Source of the DNA: Deltaproteobacteria bacterium
GTDB taxonomy: Bacteria; Desulfobacterota; DSM-4660; Desulfatiglandales; B25-G16
Assembly (NCBI GenBank): GCA_003646875.1
Contig: QMLT01000058.1
Coordinates: 1 to 8,374, forward strand
Length of the DNA stretch: 8,374 nucleotides
Reading direction: 5' to 3'
Shown: one piece after another, positions 1-6,970 of the stretch
How the letters are laid out: each line of letters begins with the position of its first letter
How positions within the stretch are numbered: the first letter of the stretch is position 1
Made by a program: the position numbers and the translations under genes
Notes under the pieces: model-generated
What the model saw: the letters and a program-made list of their open reading frames with translations, nothing else
Databases searched by the model: none
Told to the model about the DNA's origin: nothing

Positions 1-138
1 ATGCCCTTAATAAATAGGGGGCATCAGCGTGCCCCCATAAATCGGGACACACATGCAACGTGGATTTTACTATTATGCGACTTGTCGGTTGGTGTCCCGA
101 TTTATGGGGGTCTGCCAGTGCATCAGTTATAGGGCATG
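1..138. repeat. 138-nt palindromic repeat core, copy 1
   Basis: Near-identical to 8237-8374 in the same orientation: 132 of 138 positions match, with differences at 53, 69, 117, 121, 124 and 126. It contains a perfect 19-bp inverted repeat, CCCCCATAAATCGGGACAC at 32-50 and its reverse complement at 92-110, around a 41-nt loop. The ends are themselves complementary (ATGCCCT at 1-7, AGGGCAT at 131-137). A smaller hairpin GGGGGC/GCCCCC (17-22, 31-36) competes with the long stem. None of the six differences falls in the 19-bp stem or the end repeats. There is no coding capacity. The structure fits a MITE or REP/BIME-like mobile repeat; the mobilising transposase is not in the window. The element starts exactly at the window edge, so its left flank is unseen. 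Confidence 0.9.
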
Positions 139-214
139 AGACAAAAAAAGACATACCTATATGCTCCTTAATGCAGCATTTTTAAGCTGCTTCCCCAACT
201 TATTGAGAAGTTAC
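139..214. repeat. Repeat arm next to core copy 1 (inverted match to 8141-8235)
   Basis: Two blocks here are exact reverse complements of blocks left of core copy 2. The 17-nt block at 142-158 matches AGGTATGTCTTTTTTTG at 8216-8232. The 22-nt block at 193-214 (begins CCCCAACTTATT, ends GTTAC) matches 8141-8162. Similarity stops directly after GTTAC, which looks like a true element end. The middle is diverged and shorter here (34 nt against 53 nt) and holds a small GCAGC/GCTGC hairpin. The arm and core together probably form one half of a larger palindromic element of about 300 bp; that size is inferred. Confidence 0.8.
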
Positions 215-292
215 CTAATTAGTCCCTAAAATCAAAGGATTTTTAAATAATTCTCAAACTAATCCGTCTGAAAATTTTTTAAATCAAGGGGC

Positions 293-320
293 TTGACATT
301 TTTATTTTAGTCATTATCCT
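293..320 (+). promoter_or_regulatory. Candidate sigma70-type promoter for groES-groEL
   Basis: A perfect -35 hexamer TTGACA lies at 293-298. A 16-nt spacer separates it from TATCCT at 315-320, which matches 4 of 6 of the -10 consensus. The start codon follows about 45 nt further on, and the upstream DNA is A/T-rich. I see no CIRCE operator (TTAGCACTC-N9-GAGTGCTAA) here, and the -10 region does not look like a sigma32 CCCCAT-type box. The heat-shock control route is therefore not visible in this window. Confidence 0.5.
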
Positions 321-355
321 TAATACGAATCTTTAATTTCAAACGAACGAAAAAA

Positions 356-363
356 AGGAGGAG
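356..363 (+). promoter_or_regulatory. Ribosome binding site that fixes the groES start
   Basis: AGGAGGAG sits four to five bases before ATG 366. An in-frame GTG at 363 overlaps this Shine-Dalgarno sequence and is too close to be used. The start is therefore ATG 366, giving a protein beginning MKIQPLHDRV. Confidence 0.8.
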
Positions 364-365
364 TG

Positions 366-656
366 ATGAAAATTCAGCCACTGCATGATCGGGTAATTGT
401 AAAAAGGGTTGAAGAGGAAGAAAAAACCAAAGGGGGTATCATAATTCCTGATACAGCCAAAGAAAAACCAATAGAAGGAATCGTTGTTGCTGTTGGAAGC
501 GGAAAGGCTGGGGAAGAAGGAGAAAAAAAGGTGCCTTTAGATGTTAAGGAAGGCGACAGAGTCTTGTTTTCCAAATACGCTGGAACTGAGATCAAAATAG
601 ATGGCGAAGACCACCTTATCATGAAAGAAGAAGATATTATTGCTATTGTTAAATAA
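366..656 (+). CDS. groES: Co-chaperonin GroES (Hsp10)
   Basis: The 96-residue protein has the usual length for the family. GroES forms a seven-membered lid on GroEL in the cytoplasm and closes the folding chamber in the ATP-dependent cycle. Landmarks are the N-terminal strand PLHDRVIVKR (5-14), the mobile loop at about 16-32 with the GGIIIP hydrophobic contact (23-28), the PLDVKEGDRVLF segment, and the C-terminal part KYAGTEIKIDGEDHLIM ending EEDIIAIVK. The start is ATG 366, set by the AGGAGGAG ribosome site. groEL follows after 37 nt with its own strong ribosome site, so the two form the classic groESL operon read from the promoter near 293. Nothing is missing or truncated. Confidence 0.98.
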   Translation: MKIQPLHDRVIVKRVEEEEKTKGGIIIPDTAKEKPIEGIVVAVGSGKAGEEGEKKVPLDVKEGDRVLFSKYAGTEIKIDGEDHLIMKEEDIIAIVK

Positions 657-693
657 TCATTTTTAATTTTAAAATCTCAAGGAGGATTTAATT

Positions 694-2346
694 ATGGCAG
701 CAAAGGAAATTATGTATGATACGAAGGCCAGGGAATCAATATTGAAAGGCGTAGACACACTGGCTGATGCGGTTAAGGTAACCCTTGGCCCAAAGGGAAG
801 AAATGTTATCTTAGAGAAGTCCTGGGGATCGCCCACTGTTACCAAGGACGGTGTTACCGTGGCTAAAGAGATAGAGCTTGAAAATAAGTTTGAAAACATG
901 GGCGCCCAGATGGTCAAAGAGGTAGCCTCTAAGACATCAGATGTGGCAGGGGATGGAACAACAACAGCCACTTTGTTGGGCCAATCAATCTACCGTGAAG
1001 GCACAAAGCTTGTCACAGCAGGCGTTAATCCTATGGCCCTCAAGAGAGGCATTGAAAAGGCAGTAGATGTAGCCGTAGGTGAACTGAAAAAGATGTCCAA
1101 AACAACAAAAGAGCAGCAAGAAATTGCTCAGGTAGGAACAATCTCGGCAAACAATGATCATACTATAGGAAATATTATTGCTGAAGCCATGGCAAAGGTT
1201 GGCAAAGAAGGGGTTATTACTGTTGAGGAGGCAAAGAGCATGGATACAACCCTCGAGATTGTCGAGGGAATGCAATTTGACAGAGGTTATCTTTCCCCCT
1301 ACTTTGTAACAGATGCGGAAAAGATGACTGCCTCATTAGAAGAGCCCTACATCCTCCTACACGAAAAAAAGATCAGCAATATGAAAGATATGGTTCCTCT
1401 CCTTGAGCAGATCGCCAAGATGGGAAAACCTCTCTTAATCATTGCCGAGGACGTAGAGGGTGAGGCCCTTGCTACTCTGGTGGTTAACAAACTGAGAGGC
1501 ACAATAAAAATAGCTGCTGTTAAGGCGCCTGGCTTTGGAGATAGGCGGAAGGCCATGCTCGAAGACATTGCTATCCTCACTGGAGGTAGAGTGATCTCAG
1601 AAGACCTGGGTCTTAAACTGGAGAATGTAAGCACAACCGACCTTGGAACAGCAAAAACCGTCAATATCGATAAAGACAATACAACTATAGTCGATGGCGG
1701 TGGAAACAGAAGTGATCTGGAAGGAAGAGTAAAACAAATCAGAACTCAGATAGATGATACCACCTCTGACTACGACAGAGAAAAGCTGCAGGAAAGACTG
1801 GCTAAGCTGATTGGTGGTGTTGCCGTTATTAATGTCGGAGCTGCAACAGAGACAGAGATGAAGGAAAAGAAGGCAAGGGTTGAGGACGCCCTCAATGCAA
1901 CCAGGGCAGCAGTAGAAGAAGGAATCGTTCCTGGTGGCGGTATTGCCCTTATTAGATGCATTCCAGCCTTATCAAAGTTAAAATTAGAGGGGGACGAACA
2001 GCTTGGAGTAAATATAGTCACGAGATCCCTGGAAGACCCGGTGCGCCAGATTGCAAACAATGCAGGCTTAGAGGGATCAGTTGTGGTGGAGAAGGTGAAA
2101 GAAGGAAAAGATGCCTTTGGTTTGAATGCTGAGACAGGTGAATATGAAGATCTCGTCAAGGCTGGAATCATTGATCCAACCAAAGTTACACGATATGCCC
2201 TTCAAAATGCCGCTTCTGTCACCGCCCTTATGATTACTACCGAGGCTATGGTAGCTGAAGCGCCCAAGAAAGAAACGCCTCCAGCGCCAGGAATGCCTCC
2301 AGGAGGAGGTGGCTACGGTGGTGGTGAAATGGGTGGAATGATGTAA
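694..2346 (+). CDS. groEL: Chaperonin GroEL (Hsp60)
   Basis: GroEL is the double-ring ATP-dependent chaperonin that encloses unfolded proteins with GroES. The 550 residues are of normal length and align with E. coli GroEL almost without gaps. The equatorial nucleotide site has KVTLGPKGRN (28-37), D52, GDGTTTAT (86-93, with D87) and catalytic D398 in ARVEDALNATRAAVEEG. The family signature AAVEEGIVPGGG lies at 405-416. The apical domain around 190-375 is intact. The C-terminus is the Gly/Met-rich tail GMPPGGGGYGGGEMGGMM that projects into the cavity. AGGAGG at 680-685, eight bases before the ATG, supports the start. The gene is second in the groESL operon, and an intrinsic terminator follows 31 nt after the stop. 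There is no sign of a second paralog or of decay. Confidence 0.99.
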   Translation: MAAKEIMYDTKARESILKGVDTLADAVKVTLGPKGRNVILEKSWGSPTVTKDGVTVAKEIELENKFENMGAQMVKEVASKTSDVAGDGTTTATLLGQSIYREGTKLVTAGVNPMALKRGIEKAVDVAVGELKKMSKTTKEQQEIAQVGTISANNDHTIGNIIAEAMAKVGKEGVITVEEAKSMDTTLEIVEGMQFDRGYLSPYFVTDAEKMTASLEEPYILLHEKKISNMKDMVPLLEQIAKMGKPLLIIAEDVEGEALATLVVNKLRGTIKIAAVKAPGFGDRRKAMLEDIAILTGGRVISEDLGLKLENVSTTDLGTAKTVNIDKDNTTIVDGGGNRSDLEGRVKQIRTQIDDTTSDYDREKLQERLAKLIGGVAVINVGAATETEMKEKKARVEDALNATRAAVEEGIVPGGGIALIRCIPALSKLKLEGDEQLGVNIVTRSLEDPVRQIANNAGLEGSVVVEKVKEGKDAFGLNAETGEYEDLVKAGIIDPTKVTRYALQNAASVTALMITTEAMVAEAPKKETPPAPGMPPGGGGYGGGEMGGMM

Positions 2347-2377
2347 CTATAAAAAAAATAGCTTGGGTTTTCCCCTT

Positions 2378-2410
2378 AAGGCGACCAATTTCTGATTGGT
2401 CGCCTTTTTT
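2378..2410 (+). terminator. Rho-independent terminator after groEL
   Basis: A perfect 10-bp stem, GGCGACCAAT (2380-2389) with ATTGGTCGCC (2395-2404), encloses a TTCTG loop. It is followed by TTTTTT (2405-2410), with two upstream A residues able to extend the stem. This is a textbook intrinsic terminator and closes the groESL operon. Confidence 0.93.
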
Positions 2411-2435
2411 ATGTCTAAATCAAGATAAAATAGTT

Positions 2436-2441
2436 TATAAT
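2436..2441 (+). promoter_or_regulatory. Candidate -10 element upstream of comF
   Basis: A perfect TATAAT lies about 26 nt after the groEL terminator and 107 nt before the comF ATG. No good -35 hexamer is present 16-18 nt upstream (the region reads ATGTCTAAAT). The call rests on the -10 match and on the need for a new promoter after the terminator. Confidence 0.4.
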
Positions 2442-2547
2442 GGATCTCGAGATTTCGACACACTATTCCATATGGTTGGCAAAGACTGGCATTCTCTAAA
2501 AATCCTAATATTTCAGTAAATTATATCATATTCAAGATAACACAGCA

Positions 2548-3291
2548 ATGAAATTCCTTTCTCAACTAATTGACATCATCTATCCCCCACGCTGCCATAT
2601 CTGTAATCGATTCTTGTCTAATGATGAAAGGGATCCCTCCTCATTTCATTTATGTTCTGGCTGTTTAGATAGCCTTACCCCTATTTCTCATCCCATGTGC
2701 ACTATCTGCGGTCTGCCTTTCCCAACCTCAACAGGACCAGATCATCTCTGTGAAAATTGTCTTCGCAAAAGGCCTTGGTATGATTTCCTCCGATCCCCTT
2801 ATCTTTATTCAGGCCCACTTATTGAATGCATACAAAGATTCAAATATAACATGGAAACTCACCTAATCTCCTCTCTTGGTCACCTGCTTTCCTCCTTTGC
2901 CAAAGAATGCATGCCCAATCTAAAAGATTTTGTAATTATTCCTGTGCCACTCCACAGGCGCAGACTTAAAGAAAGGGGCTTCAACCAGAGTCTTTTGTTG
3001 GCCAGGGTGTTATCCTCAGACCTTGGGAATCAATTAGATTATCTATCCCTTATCAGGAACAGATATACGCAAGCGCAGACAGGACTTAAGAAAAAAGAAA
3101 GGAGAAAAAATGTTAAAGATGCCTTTTCCATCATCAAACCTGATGCCATCAAGGAGAAAAAGATACTATTGATTGATGATGTCTTTACAACCGGGTACAC
3201 CTTGAATGAATGCGCACGAACCCTGAAAAAATCAGGGGCTACAACTGTTATTTGTCTCACAATGGCCAGGACTCTGGTGAATGAAGGATGA
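2548..3291 (+). CDS. comF: ComF/GntX-family phosphoribosyltransferase-like protein
   Basis: The 247-residue protein has the standard ComF layout and length. The N-terminal half carries four CxxC pairs that make zinc-ribbon knuckles: C16/C19, C36/C39, C51/C54 and C68/C71. The C-terminal half is a type I phosphoribosyltransferase fold, with PVPLHRRRLKERGFNQ (132-147) and the PRPP-binding loop LLIDDVFTTGYT (207-218). Family members are linked to DNA uptake during transformation and, in other bacteria, to nutrient use or restart functions; the true substrate is uncertain in most species. No other competence gene is visible here, so a role in DNA uptake is not shown. No clear Shine-Dalgarno sequence precedes ATG 2548. 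The gene heads a rightward run (ATPase, J-HTH, hldE2). Confidence 0.93.
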   Translation: MKFLSQLIDIIYPPRCHICNRFLSNDERDPSSFHLCSGCLDSLTPISHPMCTICGLPFPTSTGPDHLCENCLRKRPWYDFLRSPYLYSGPLIECIQRFKYNMETHLISSLGHLLSSFAKECMPNLKDFVIIPVPLHRRRLKERGFNQSLLLARVLSSDLGNQLDYLSLIRNRYTQAQTGLKKKERRKNVKDAFSIIKPDAIKEKKILLIDDVFTTGYTLNECARTLKKSGATTVICLTMARTLVNEG

Positions 3292-3362
3292 AAGGATAAA
3301 TTAGATACGCTGTTCCACATCCAAAAAAGGTTGCAATCCATAAAATCAACTGTTAACTTAAT

Positions 3363-3368
3363 TATAAT
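3363..3368 (+). promoter_or_regulatory. Possible -10 element before the MinD-like gene
   Basis: TATAAT lies 20 nt before ATG 3389, in a very A/T-rich 97-nt gap. No convincing -35 hexamer stands 16-18 nt upstream, and A/T-rich DNA yields such matches by chance. If real, the transcript leader would be very short (about 13-15 nt), which would fit the absence of a Shine-Dalgarno sequence. Confidence 0.3.
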
Positions 3369-3388
3369 TTATTTTCCTAAAATCGCCA

Positions 3389-4348
3389 ATGATTGAACAA
3401 GGTCAAATAAATAAACCAAGAGCAGTAAATAATCATATAATTGCAATCGGTGGTGGAAAAGGGGGTACTGGTAAAAGCCTTATTACCGCAAGTATAGGCA
3501 TCTGTTTGGCTGATAGAGGTAATAGTGTTCTTCTCATAGATGCTGATCTAGGAACGGCTAATCTACACACCTTCTTGGGATTAGAGCCTCCGAAATTAGG
3601 CCTATCTGATTTTGTTAGCAACAAAGAATCAGCTATTTCTGGTGTTATAACCAAGGCAGGGATAAATAATCTTAAGCTAATTTCAGGGGCTAAAGATATG
3701 GTAGGGATCGCTAATCTATCCTACGGACAAAAGGCAAAGGTATTGAACAATATTAAAAAATTGAATTATAGATACATCTTATTAGATCTTGGCCCTGGCA
3801 CATCCTTTAACATACTCGATTTTTTTTTGATTTCCCATTGCGGTATCCTTATAACATCACCGGAACCCACATCTATTGAGAATACATATCGCTTTACAAA
3901 GGGGCTTCTTTTTCGCTATTTAAGAAAAATAATCAGTAAAAAAGTGGTGAGATCCCTGATAGACAATGGGATCAGGCAGAGGAATGGGCACAAATTTGAG
4001 TCACTCTTTGATCTCCTGGAAACGATAGAAACAATCGAACCAGGGCTTGGAGATAATATATCAAGCTATCTCTCAACCTTAGATATCAAACTAATTGTTA
4101 ACCAGGTGCGCACAAGGAAAGACAGAGCTATAGGGCAAAAAATGGCTATCGCGGCCAAGAAATATTTTGGTATCCCGATTGATTTCTTGGGAAATATAAG
4201 TCATGATAATACACTCAGGAAAGGCCTGCTCCAGCAAAAACCCCTCATGGCCTATTTGCCACATTCTAAGGCATTTAAAGAACTTACTGAAATAACTCAA
4301 AAAATATCACCTCGTTACCAATTAGGATTAGGCTTTCCTACTGATTAA
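3389..4348 (+). CDS. MinD/ParA-family ATPase (FlhG/MinD-like P-loop protein)
   Basis: The 319-residue deviant Walker-A ATPase belongs to the family that positions cell structures or assembles complexes by ATP-driven dimerisation. The Walker A motif is GGGKGGTGKS (21-30), with signature Lys24 and Lys29. Switch I is DADLGTANLH (51-60). Switch II/Walker B is YILLDLGPGTS (129-139), followed by LDFFLISHCGILITSPEPTS, a stretch typical of the FlhG/MinD branch. VNQV (237-240) is the usual late strand. A helical insert lies at roughly 170-230. The C-terminus shows no obvious amphipathic membrane-targeting helix as in MinD, so membrane binding is doubtful. No flagellar or min genes are adjacent, so I do not assign either role. 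The J-HTH gene follows after 27 nt and is the best candidate partner. There is no clear Shine-Dalgarno sequence before the ATG. Confidence 0.9.
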   Translation: MIEQGQINKPRAVNNHIIAIGGGKGGTGKSLITASIGICLADRGNSVLLIDADLGTANLHTFLGLEPPKLGLSDFVSNKESAISGVITKAGINNLKLISGAKDMVGIANLSYGQKAKVLNNIKKLNYRYILLDLGPGTSFNILDFFLISHCGILITSPEPTSIENTYRFTKGLLFRYLRKIISKKVVRSLIDNGIRQRNGHKFESLFDLLETIETIEPGLGDNISSYLSTLDIKLIVNQVRTRKDRAIGQKMAIAAKKYFGIPIDFLGNISHDNTLRKGLLQQKPLMAYLPHSKAFKELTEITQKISPRYQLGLGFPTD

Positions 4349-4375
4349 TGTTTTTACTTAAGCATCTGGCAGTTT

Positions 4376-5041
4376 ATGAAGAGATTAACCGAGCAAGACT
4401 ATTACAATTTACTTGACATTTCTCCCAAGGCCTCTTTTGGGGAGGTTCGATCTGCCTACGACCAAGCCATGAGTATATACTCAACCGACTCTATTTCCAC
4501 CTACACTCTTTTTACACAAAAGGAAAGGAAGCTCATCCTTTCCCGTTTGGCTGAAGCGTACAAAACTCTGACTAACAGCAAGCTCAGAAAAGAATACGAT
4601 CACTTTTTGATTGAAAGAGGTGAGCTTTCTCCTCAAGAAATCGGATTTTCATCCCTGGAAGATTCTACTATAGCCAAAGGTAAGCTTCTGGATGTAAGTG
4701 CAGAAAGCCTCACCCAGAAACAACAAGAAGTAAAGGATGAGCGCTTACCTTCTGATAGAAACCTTGACCTCTTCGGAAGCCAAATTTCTGTAACCGGTAA
4801 AAGCATTAAAATGGTCAGAAAAACCAAAGAAATTAGCCTTGAAGAAATATATAAAAAAACAAATATACCACAGGAAACATTACAGAGTATTGAGGAAGAA
4901 CGTTTTGAAAAGCTTCCAGCCCTTGTCTATCTTAAAGGATTTTTAAAGACCTACGCTAAAATATTACAAGTTAATCAGACCGAAATGGTGGAAGGATATG
5001 TAAAAAGGTATCTCGAATGGAAGAATACCTATCAAAAATAA
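4376..5041 (+). CDS. Degenerate J-domain plus RodZ-type helix-turn-helix protein
   Basis: The 221-residue protein joins two recognisable parts. Residues 8-78 resemble a DnaJ J-domain: DYYNLLDISPKAS (helix I), EVRSAYDQAMSIY (helix II) and AEAYKTLTNSKLRKEYD (helix III). The essential HPD loop is absent, replaced by a stretch around STDSIS (36-41). It therefore should not stimulate DnaK and is J-like only. After a polar linker (about 80-142), residues 143-205 form an HTH_25/RodZ-type helix-turn-helix, IYKKTNIPQETLQSIEEERF followed by LPALVYLKGFLKTYAKIL. Unlike RodZ there is no transmembrane segment; the protein ends just after the HTH region and is likely cytoplasmic. It sits 27 nt after the ATPase gene and overlaps hldE2 by 25 nt, so co-expression is likely. 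It may be a scaffold or DNA-binding partner of the ATPase (inference). Confidence 0.82.
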   Translation: MKRLTEQDYYNLLDISPKASFGEVRSAYDQAMSIYSTDSISTYTLFTQKERKLILSRLAEAYKTLTNSKLRKEYDHFLIERGELSPQEIGFSSLEDSTIAKGKLLDVSAESLTQKQQEVKDERLPSDRNLDLFGSQISVTGKSIKMVRKTKEISLEEIYKKTNIPQETLQSIEEERFEKLPALVYLKGFLKTYAKILQVNQTEMVEGYVKRYLEWKNTYQK

Positions 5042-5517
5042 AAACCCAATCAGAAATGAAAATGGTAGTAGAAAAAGCGAAAGGTGAAGGCAAAAAAATA
5101 GTTTTCACTAATGGCTGTTTTGATATCCTTCATCAAGGTCACGCGCGTTATCTTTCTGAGGCCAAGAAGTTAGGAGATTACCTGATAGTTGGCGTAAATA
5201 GCGATAGATCTATTAAAAACATTAAAGGAAATAATCGTCCCTTTATGACCGAGGAAGCAAGGGCGGAATTGCTTGCCGCTCTCTGTTTTGTTGATGGGGT
5301 TGTTATTTTTCCTGAGGATGACCCTCTTGCCATCATAAAATATCTCCAACCTCATGTTCTGGTAAAAGGTGCGGATTGGGCCGAAGATAAAATTATAGGG
5401 GCTGAATTCATTAAAAAAACAGGGGGGGAGGTTAAACGAATACCTCTTATCCCAAATATTTCCACCTCAGATATTATTCGCCGAATTATTGATCTCAATT
5501 CCGCTGAAAATAGCTAA
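5017..5517 (+). CDS. rfaE2: D-glycero-beta-D-manno-heptose 1-phosphate nucleotidyltransferase (HldE C-domain/RfaE2)
   Basis: The enzyme attaches a nucleotide (ADP form expected for lipopolysaccharide) to heptose 1-phosphate, the step before inner-core heptose transfer, in the cytoplasm. The 166-residue protein is a stand-alone cytidylyltransferase-fold domain, matching the C-terminal half of bifunctional HldE; the kinase half is not in the window. Motifs are TNGCFDILHQGH (31-42, with HxGH), VGVNSD (58-63), LVKGADW (115-121), and ISTSDII (148-154) near the end. The kinase must be encoded elsewhere. The start at ATG 5017 lies inside the preceding gene (25-nt overlap), with AAAAGG eight bases upstream, suggesting translational coupling. 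In-frame Met14 and Met16 are less likely starts. Presence of this gene argues for a Gram-negative cell with heptose-containing LPS. Confidence 0.93.
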   Translation: MEEYLSKIKTQSEMKMVVEKAKGEGKKIVFTNGCFDILHQGHARYLSEAKKLGDYLIVGVNSDRSIKNIKGNNRPFMTEEARAELLAALCFVDGVVIFPEDDPLAIIKYLQPHVLVKGADWAEDKIIGAEFIKKTGGEVKRIPLIPNISTSDIIRRIIDLNSAENS

Positions 5518-5564
5518 GGTAAGGCAGCTACCTTATTAAGATAAATGGGCTAATTTTTCTATGT

Positions 5565-5641
5565 GCGCCCATAGCTCAGATGGATAGAGTAACGGACTAC
5601 GAATCCGTAGGTCGGGTGTTCGAATCACCCTGGGCGCACCA
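5565..5641 (+). tRNA. tRNA-Arg (anticodon ACG)
   Basis: The 77-nt gene folds fully by eye. The acceptor arm is GCGCCCA/TGGGCGC with discriminator A and encoded CCA (5639-5641). The D-stem is GCTC/GAGT with one G-T pair. The anticodon stem ACGGA/TCCGT holds loop CTACGAA. The T-arm is GGGTG-TTCGAAT-CACCC. Anticodon ACG, expected to be edited to ICG, reads CGU/CGC/CGA arginine codons. It stands alone between hldE2 and the exported-protein gene. No integrase or repeat of its 3' end is visible, so there is no sign that it serves as an integration site here. Confidence 0.97.
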
Positions 5642-5749
5642 GTATTTACAAGCACTTAGTCCCATCATTATTGTGAAGATTGATATACAACCTTAAGACT
5701 TGCCAACCTGGCGGTCATGAAAACATGCGCAATGAATTTAACTACACTG

Positions 5750-5779
5750 TTGACATTGGTTGGTGAAATAATGCATTAT
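5750..5779 (+). promoter_or_regulatory. Candidate promoter for the exported-protein gene
   Basis: A perfect -35 TTGACA (5750-5755), an 18-nt spacer and CATTAT (5774-5779, 4 of 6 of -10 consensus) lie about 47 nt before the start codon. The rest of the 178-nt gap after the tRNA shows nothing else convincing. Confidence 0.45.
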
Positions 5780-5812
5780 TTCTAAACAGTAAGCGGTACA
5801 AGTCTTTTTAGA

Positions 5813-5817
5813 AAGGA
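5813..5817 (+). promoter_or_regulatory. Ribosome binding site deciding the start at 5826
   Basis: AAGGA is eight bases before ATG 5826 but only two bases before the in-frame ATG 5820. The downstream ATG is therefore preferred, giving the signal peptide MKKLIFLAVSFLLG. Confidence 0.65.
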
Positions 5818-5825
5818 AAATGATT

Positions 5826-6959
5826 ATGAAAAAACTCATATTCCTGGCTGTAAGTTTTCTATTGGGGCTCTATTGTGTTTCTGGAATTGTGACAGCCGCT
5901 GAAATACCGACGTTAGCCTTCAAGAAACATGTCGTCATTGACCGTGAGGGTTTTGGTTATGAAGCACTTCGTTTACTGGTGCCCAAAGGGTGGCATTTCA
6001 AGGGGGGCGTCTTATGGAATTATAACAAAGTCCCACCCGAGGCCAGCACTGCATTCACCATTTCCAGCCCGGATGGCAGCTCCGTGCTGGAGCAATTCCC
6101 TCACATTACGTTATTCTGGTCTCAGGATTCTAATCTGCAGTTATCTTACTCACGGGCAGGCATGGAAATAGTGCAACCTATGGGTGCTACTGACTTTTTA
6201 AAAAATTTCTTTATCCCCAGGTTCCGCTCAAATGTCTCAGGTATCAAGGTTATCGAGAGTCAAAGTCTTCCGGAACTGGCGCAGCAGAGCAGGGATTTGG
6301 CACAGTTCCAAATGAGGGTCTTTGGTCAAATATCCCCCTTTCGATTTCAGTTTGAGATTCGTGCGGATGCGGGCAGGCTAAAAATGGAATATTTTCAGGG
6401 CGGGGGAGAAAAAATCGTTGAAGATGCGACTGTGGCAATTACCTATATTATAGCCTACCTACCTACAATGTACGGAGGATATGCTACCGGGATCACCTGG
6501 ATCCCTATTGTCAGTTCTTTTAAAACGCCTGAGAAGGAGCTCAATGCCAAGGTAAGGATATTTAAAATCATCATGGACTCCCGTAAGGATAACCCTGTAT
6601 GGGTGGAAAACTGCATCAAACTTTCAGCTTCGGTTACCCGCGACAAAATCCGCCAGCAAAGGGCTATCTTCAATCGCATGCAGCAGATCAGCAAAACCCA
6701 GTCGGAGATCGGCGATATGATCATGGATTCCTACCAGAAGCGCAATGATGCCTATGACAGGATATTTGATAATTATAGCCAGGCCATCCGGGGCGTTGAT
6801 TCATATAAGGATCCTATAAATGACTGGAAGATTGATCTTCCAACCGGATATGATAATGCCTGGACTAACGGGTCTGAGTATATTATCAGCGATGATGCAG
6901 GATTTAACCCTAACGTTGGTTCCACTCAAAACTGGGAGCAGATGAAACGGCAGAGATAG
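5826..6959 (+). CDS. Exported protein of unknown function, 377 residues
   Basis: I do not recognise a named family with confidence. The N-terminus is a clear Sec signal peptide: KK, a hydrophobic core (about 4-22) and a cleavage site near VTAA|EIP (24-25). C17 does not sit in a lipobox, so it is probably periplasmic or secreted rather than a lipoprotein. The mature part starts with a beta-rich region (30-230) containing VPKGWHFKGGVLWN (52-65) and SSPDGSSVLEQFPHITLFW (80-98). A helical, charged stretch follows (about 271-325). The C-terminal module has the look of a conserved repeat-poor motif: DSYKDPINDWKIDLPTGYD (325-343), AWTNGSEYIISDD (345-357) and NPNVGSTQNW (361-370). Similar endings occur in secreted hypothetical proteins, from memory only. 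It has its own promoter and ribosome site and no operon partner; the next genes face it. Confidence 0.85.
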   Translation: MKKLIFLAVSFLLGLYCVSGIVTAAEIPTLAFKKHVVIDREGFGYEALRLLVPKGWHFKGGVLWNYNKVPPEASTAFTISSPDGSSVLEQFPHITLFWSQDSNLQLSYSRAGMEIVQPMGATDFLKNFFIPRFRSNVSGIKVIESQSLPELAQQSRDLAQFQMRVFGQISPFRFQFEIRADAGRLKMEYFQGGGEKIVEDATVAITYIIAYLPTMYGGYATGITWIPIVSSFKTPEKELNAKVRIFKIIMDSRKDNPVWVENCIKLSASVTRDKIRQQRAIFNRMQQISKTQSEIGDMIMDSYQKRNDAYDRIFDNYSQAIRGVDSYKDPINDWKIDLPTGYDNAWTNGSEYIISDDAGFNPNVGSTQNWEQMKRQR

Positions 6960-6970
6960 AAATGAGGATG

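Noticed and set aside
215..365. CIRCE or sigma32 control of groESL
   Set aside because: No TTAGCACTC/GAGTGCTAA pair is present. TTGACA fits a -35 box but no CCCCAT-type -10 follows.
5515..5535. Intrinsic terminator at the hldE2 stop
   Set aside because: TAAGGTA/TACCTTA forms only a 7-bp stem, starts inside the stop codon and lacks a T-run.
5565..5641. tRNA-Arg as an integration site of a genomic island
   Set aside because: No second copy of the tRNA 3' end and no integrase gene were found in the rest of the window.
5695..5806. 8-bp inverted repeat AAGACTTG/CAAGTCTT around the exported-gene promoter
   Set aside because: The halves are short, nearly 100 nt apart and not centred on the promoter; chance explains it.
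5842..5876. Lipoprotein signal around Cys17 of the exported protein
   Set aside because: The residues before the Cys (GLY) do not match a lipobox, and a signal peptidase I site near residue 25 fits better.
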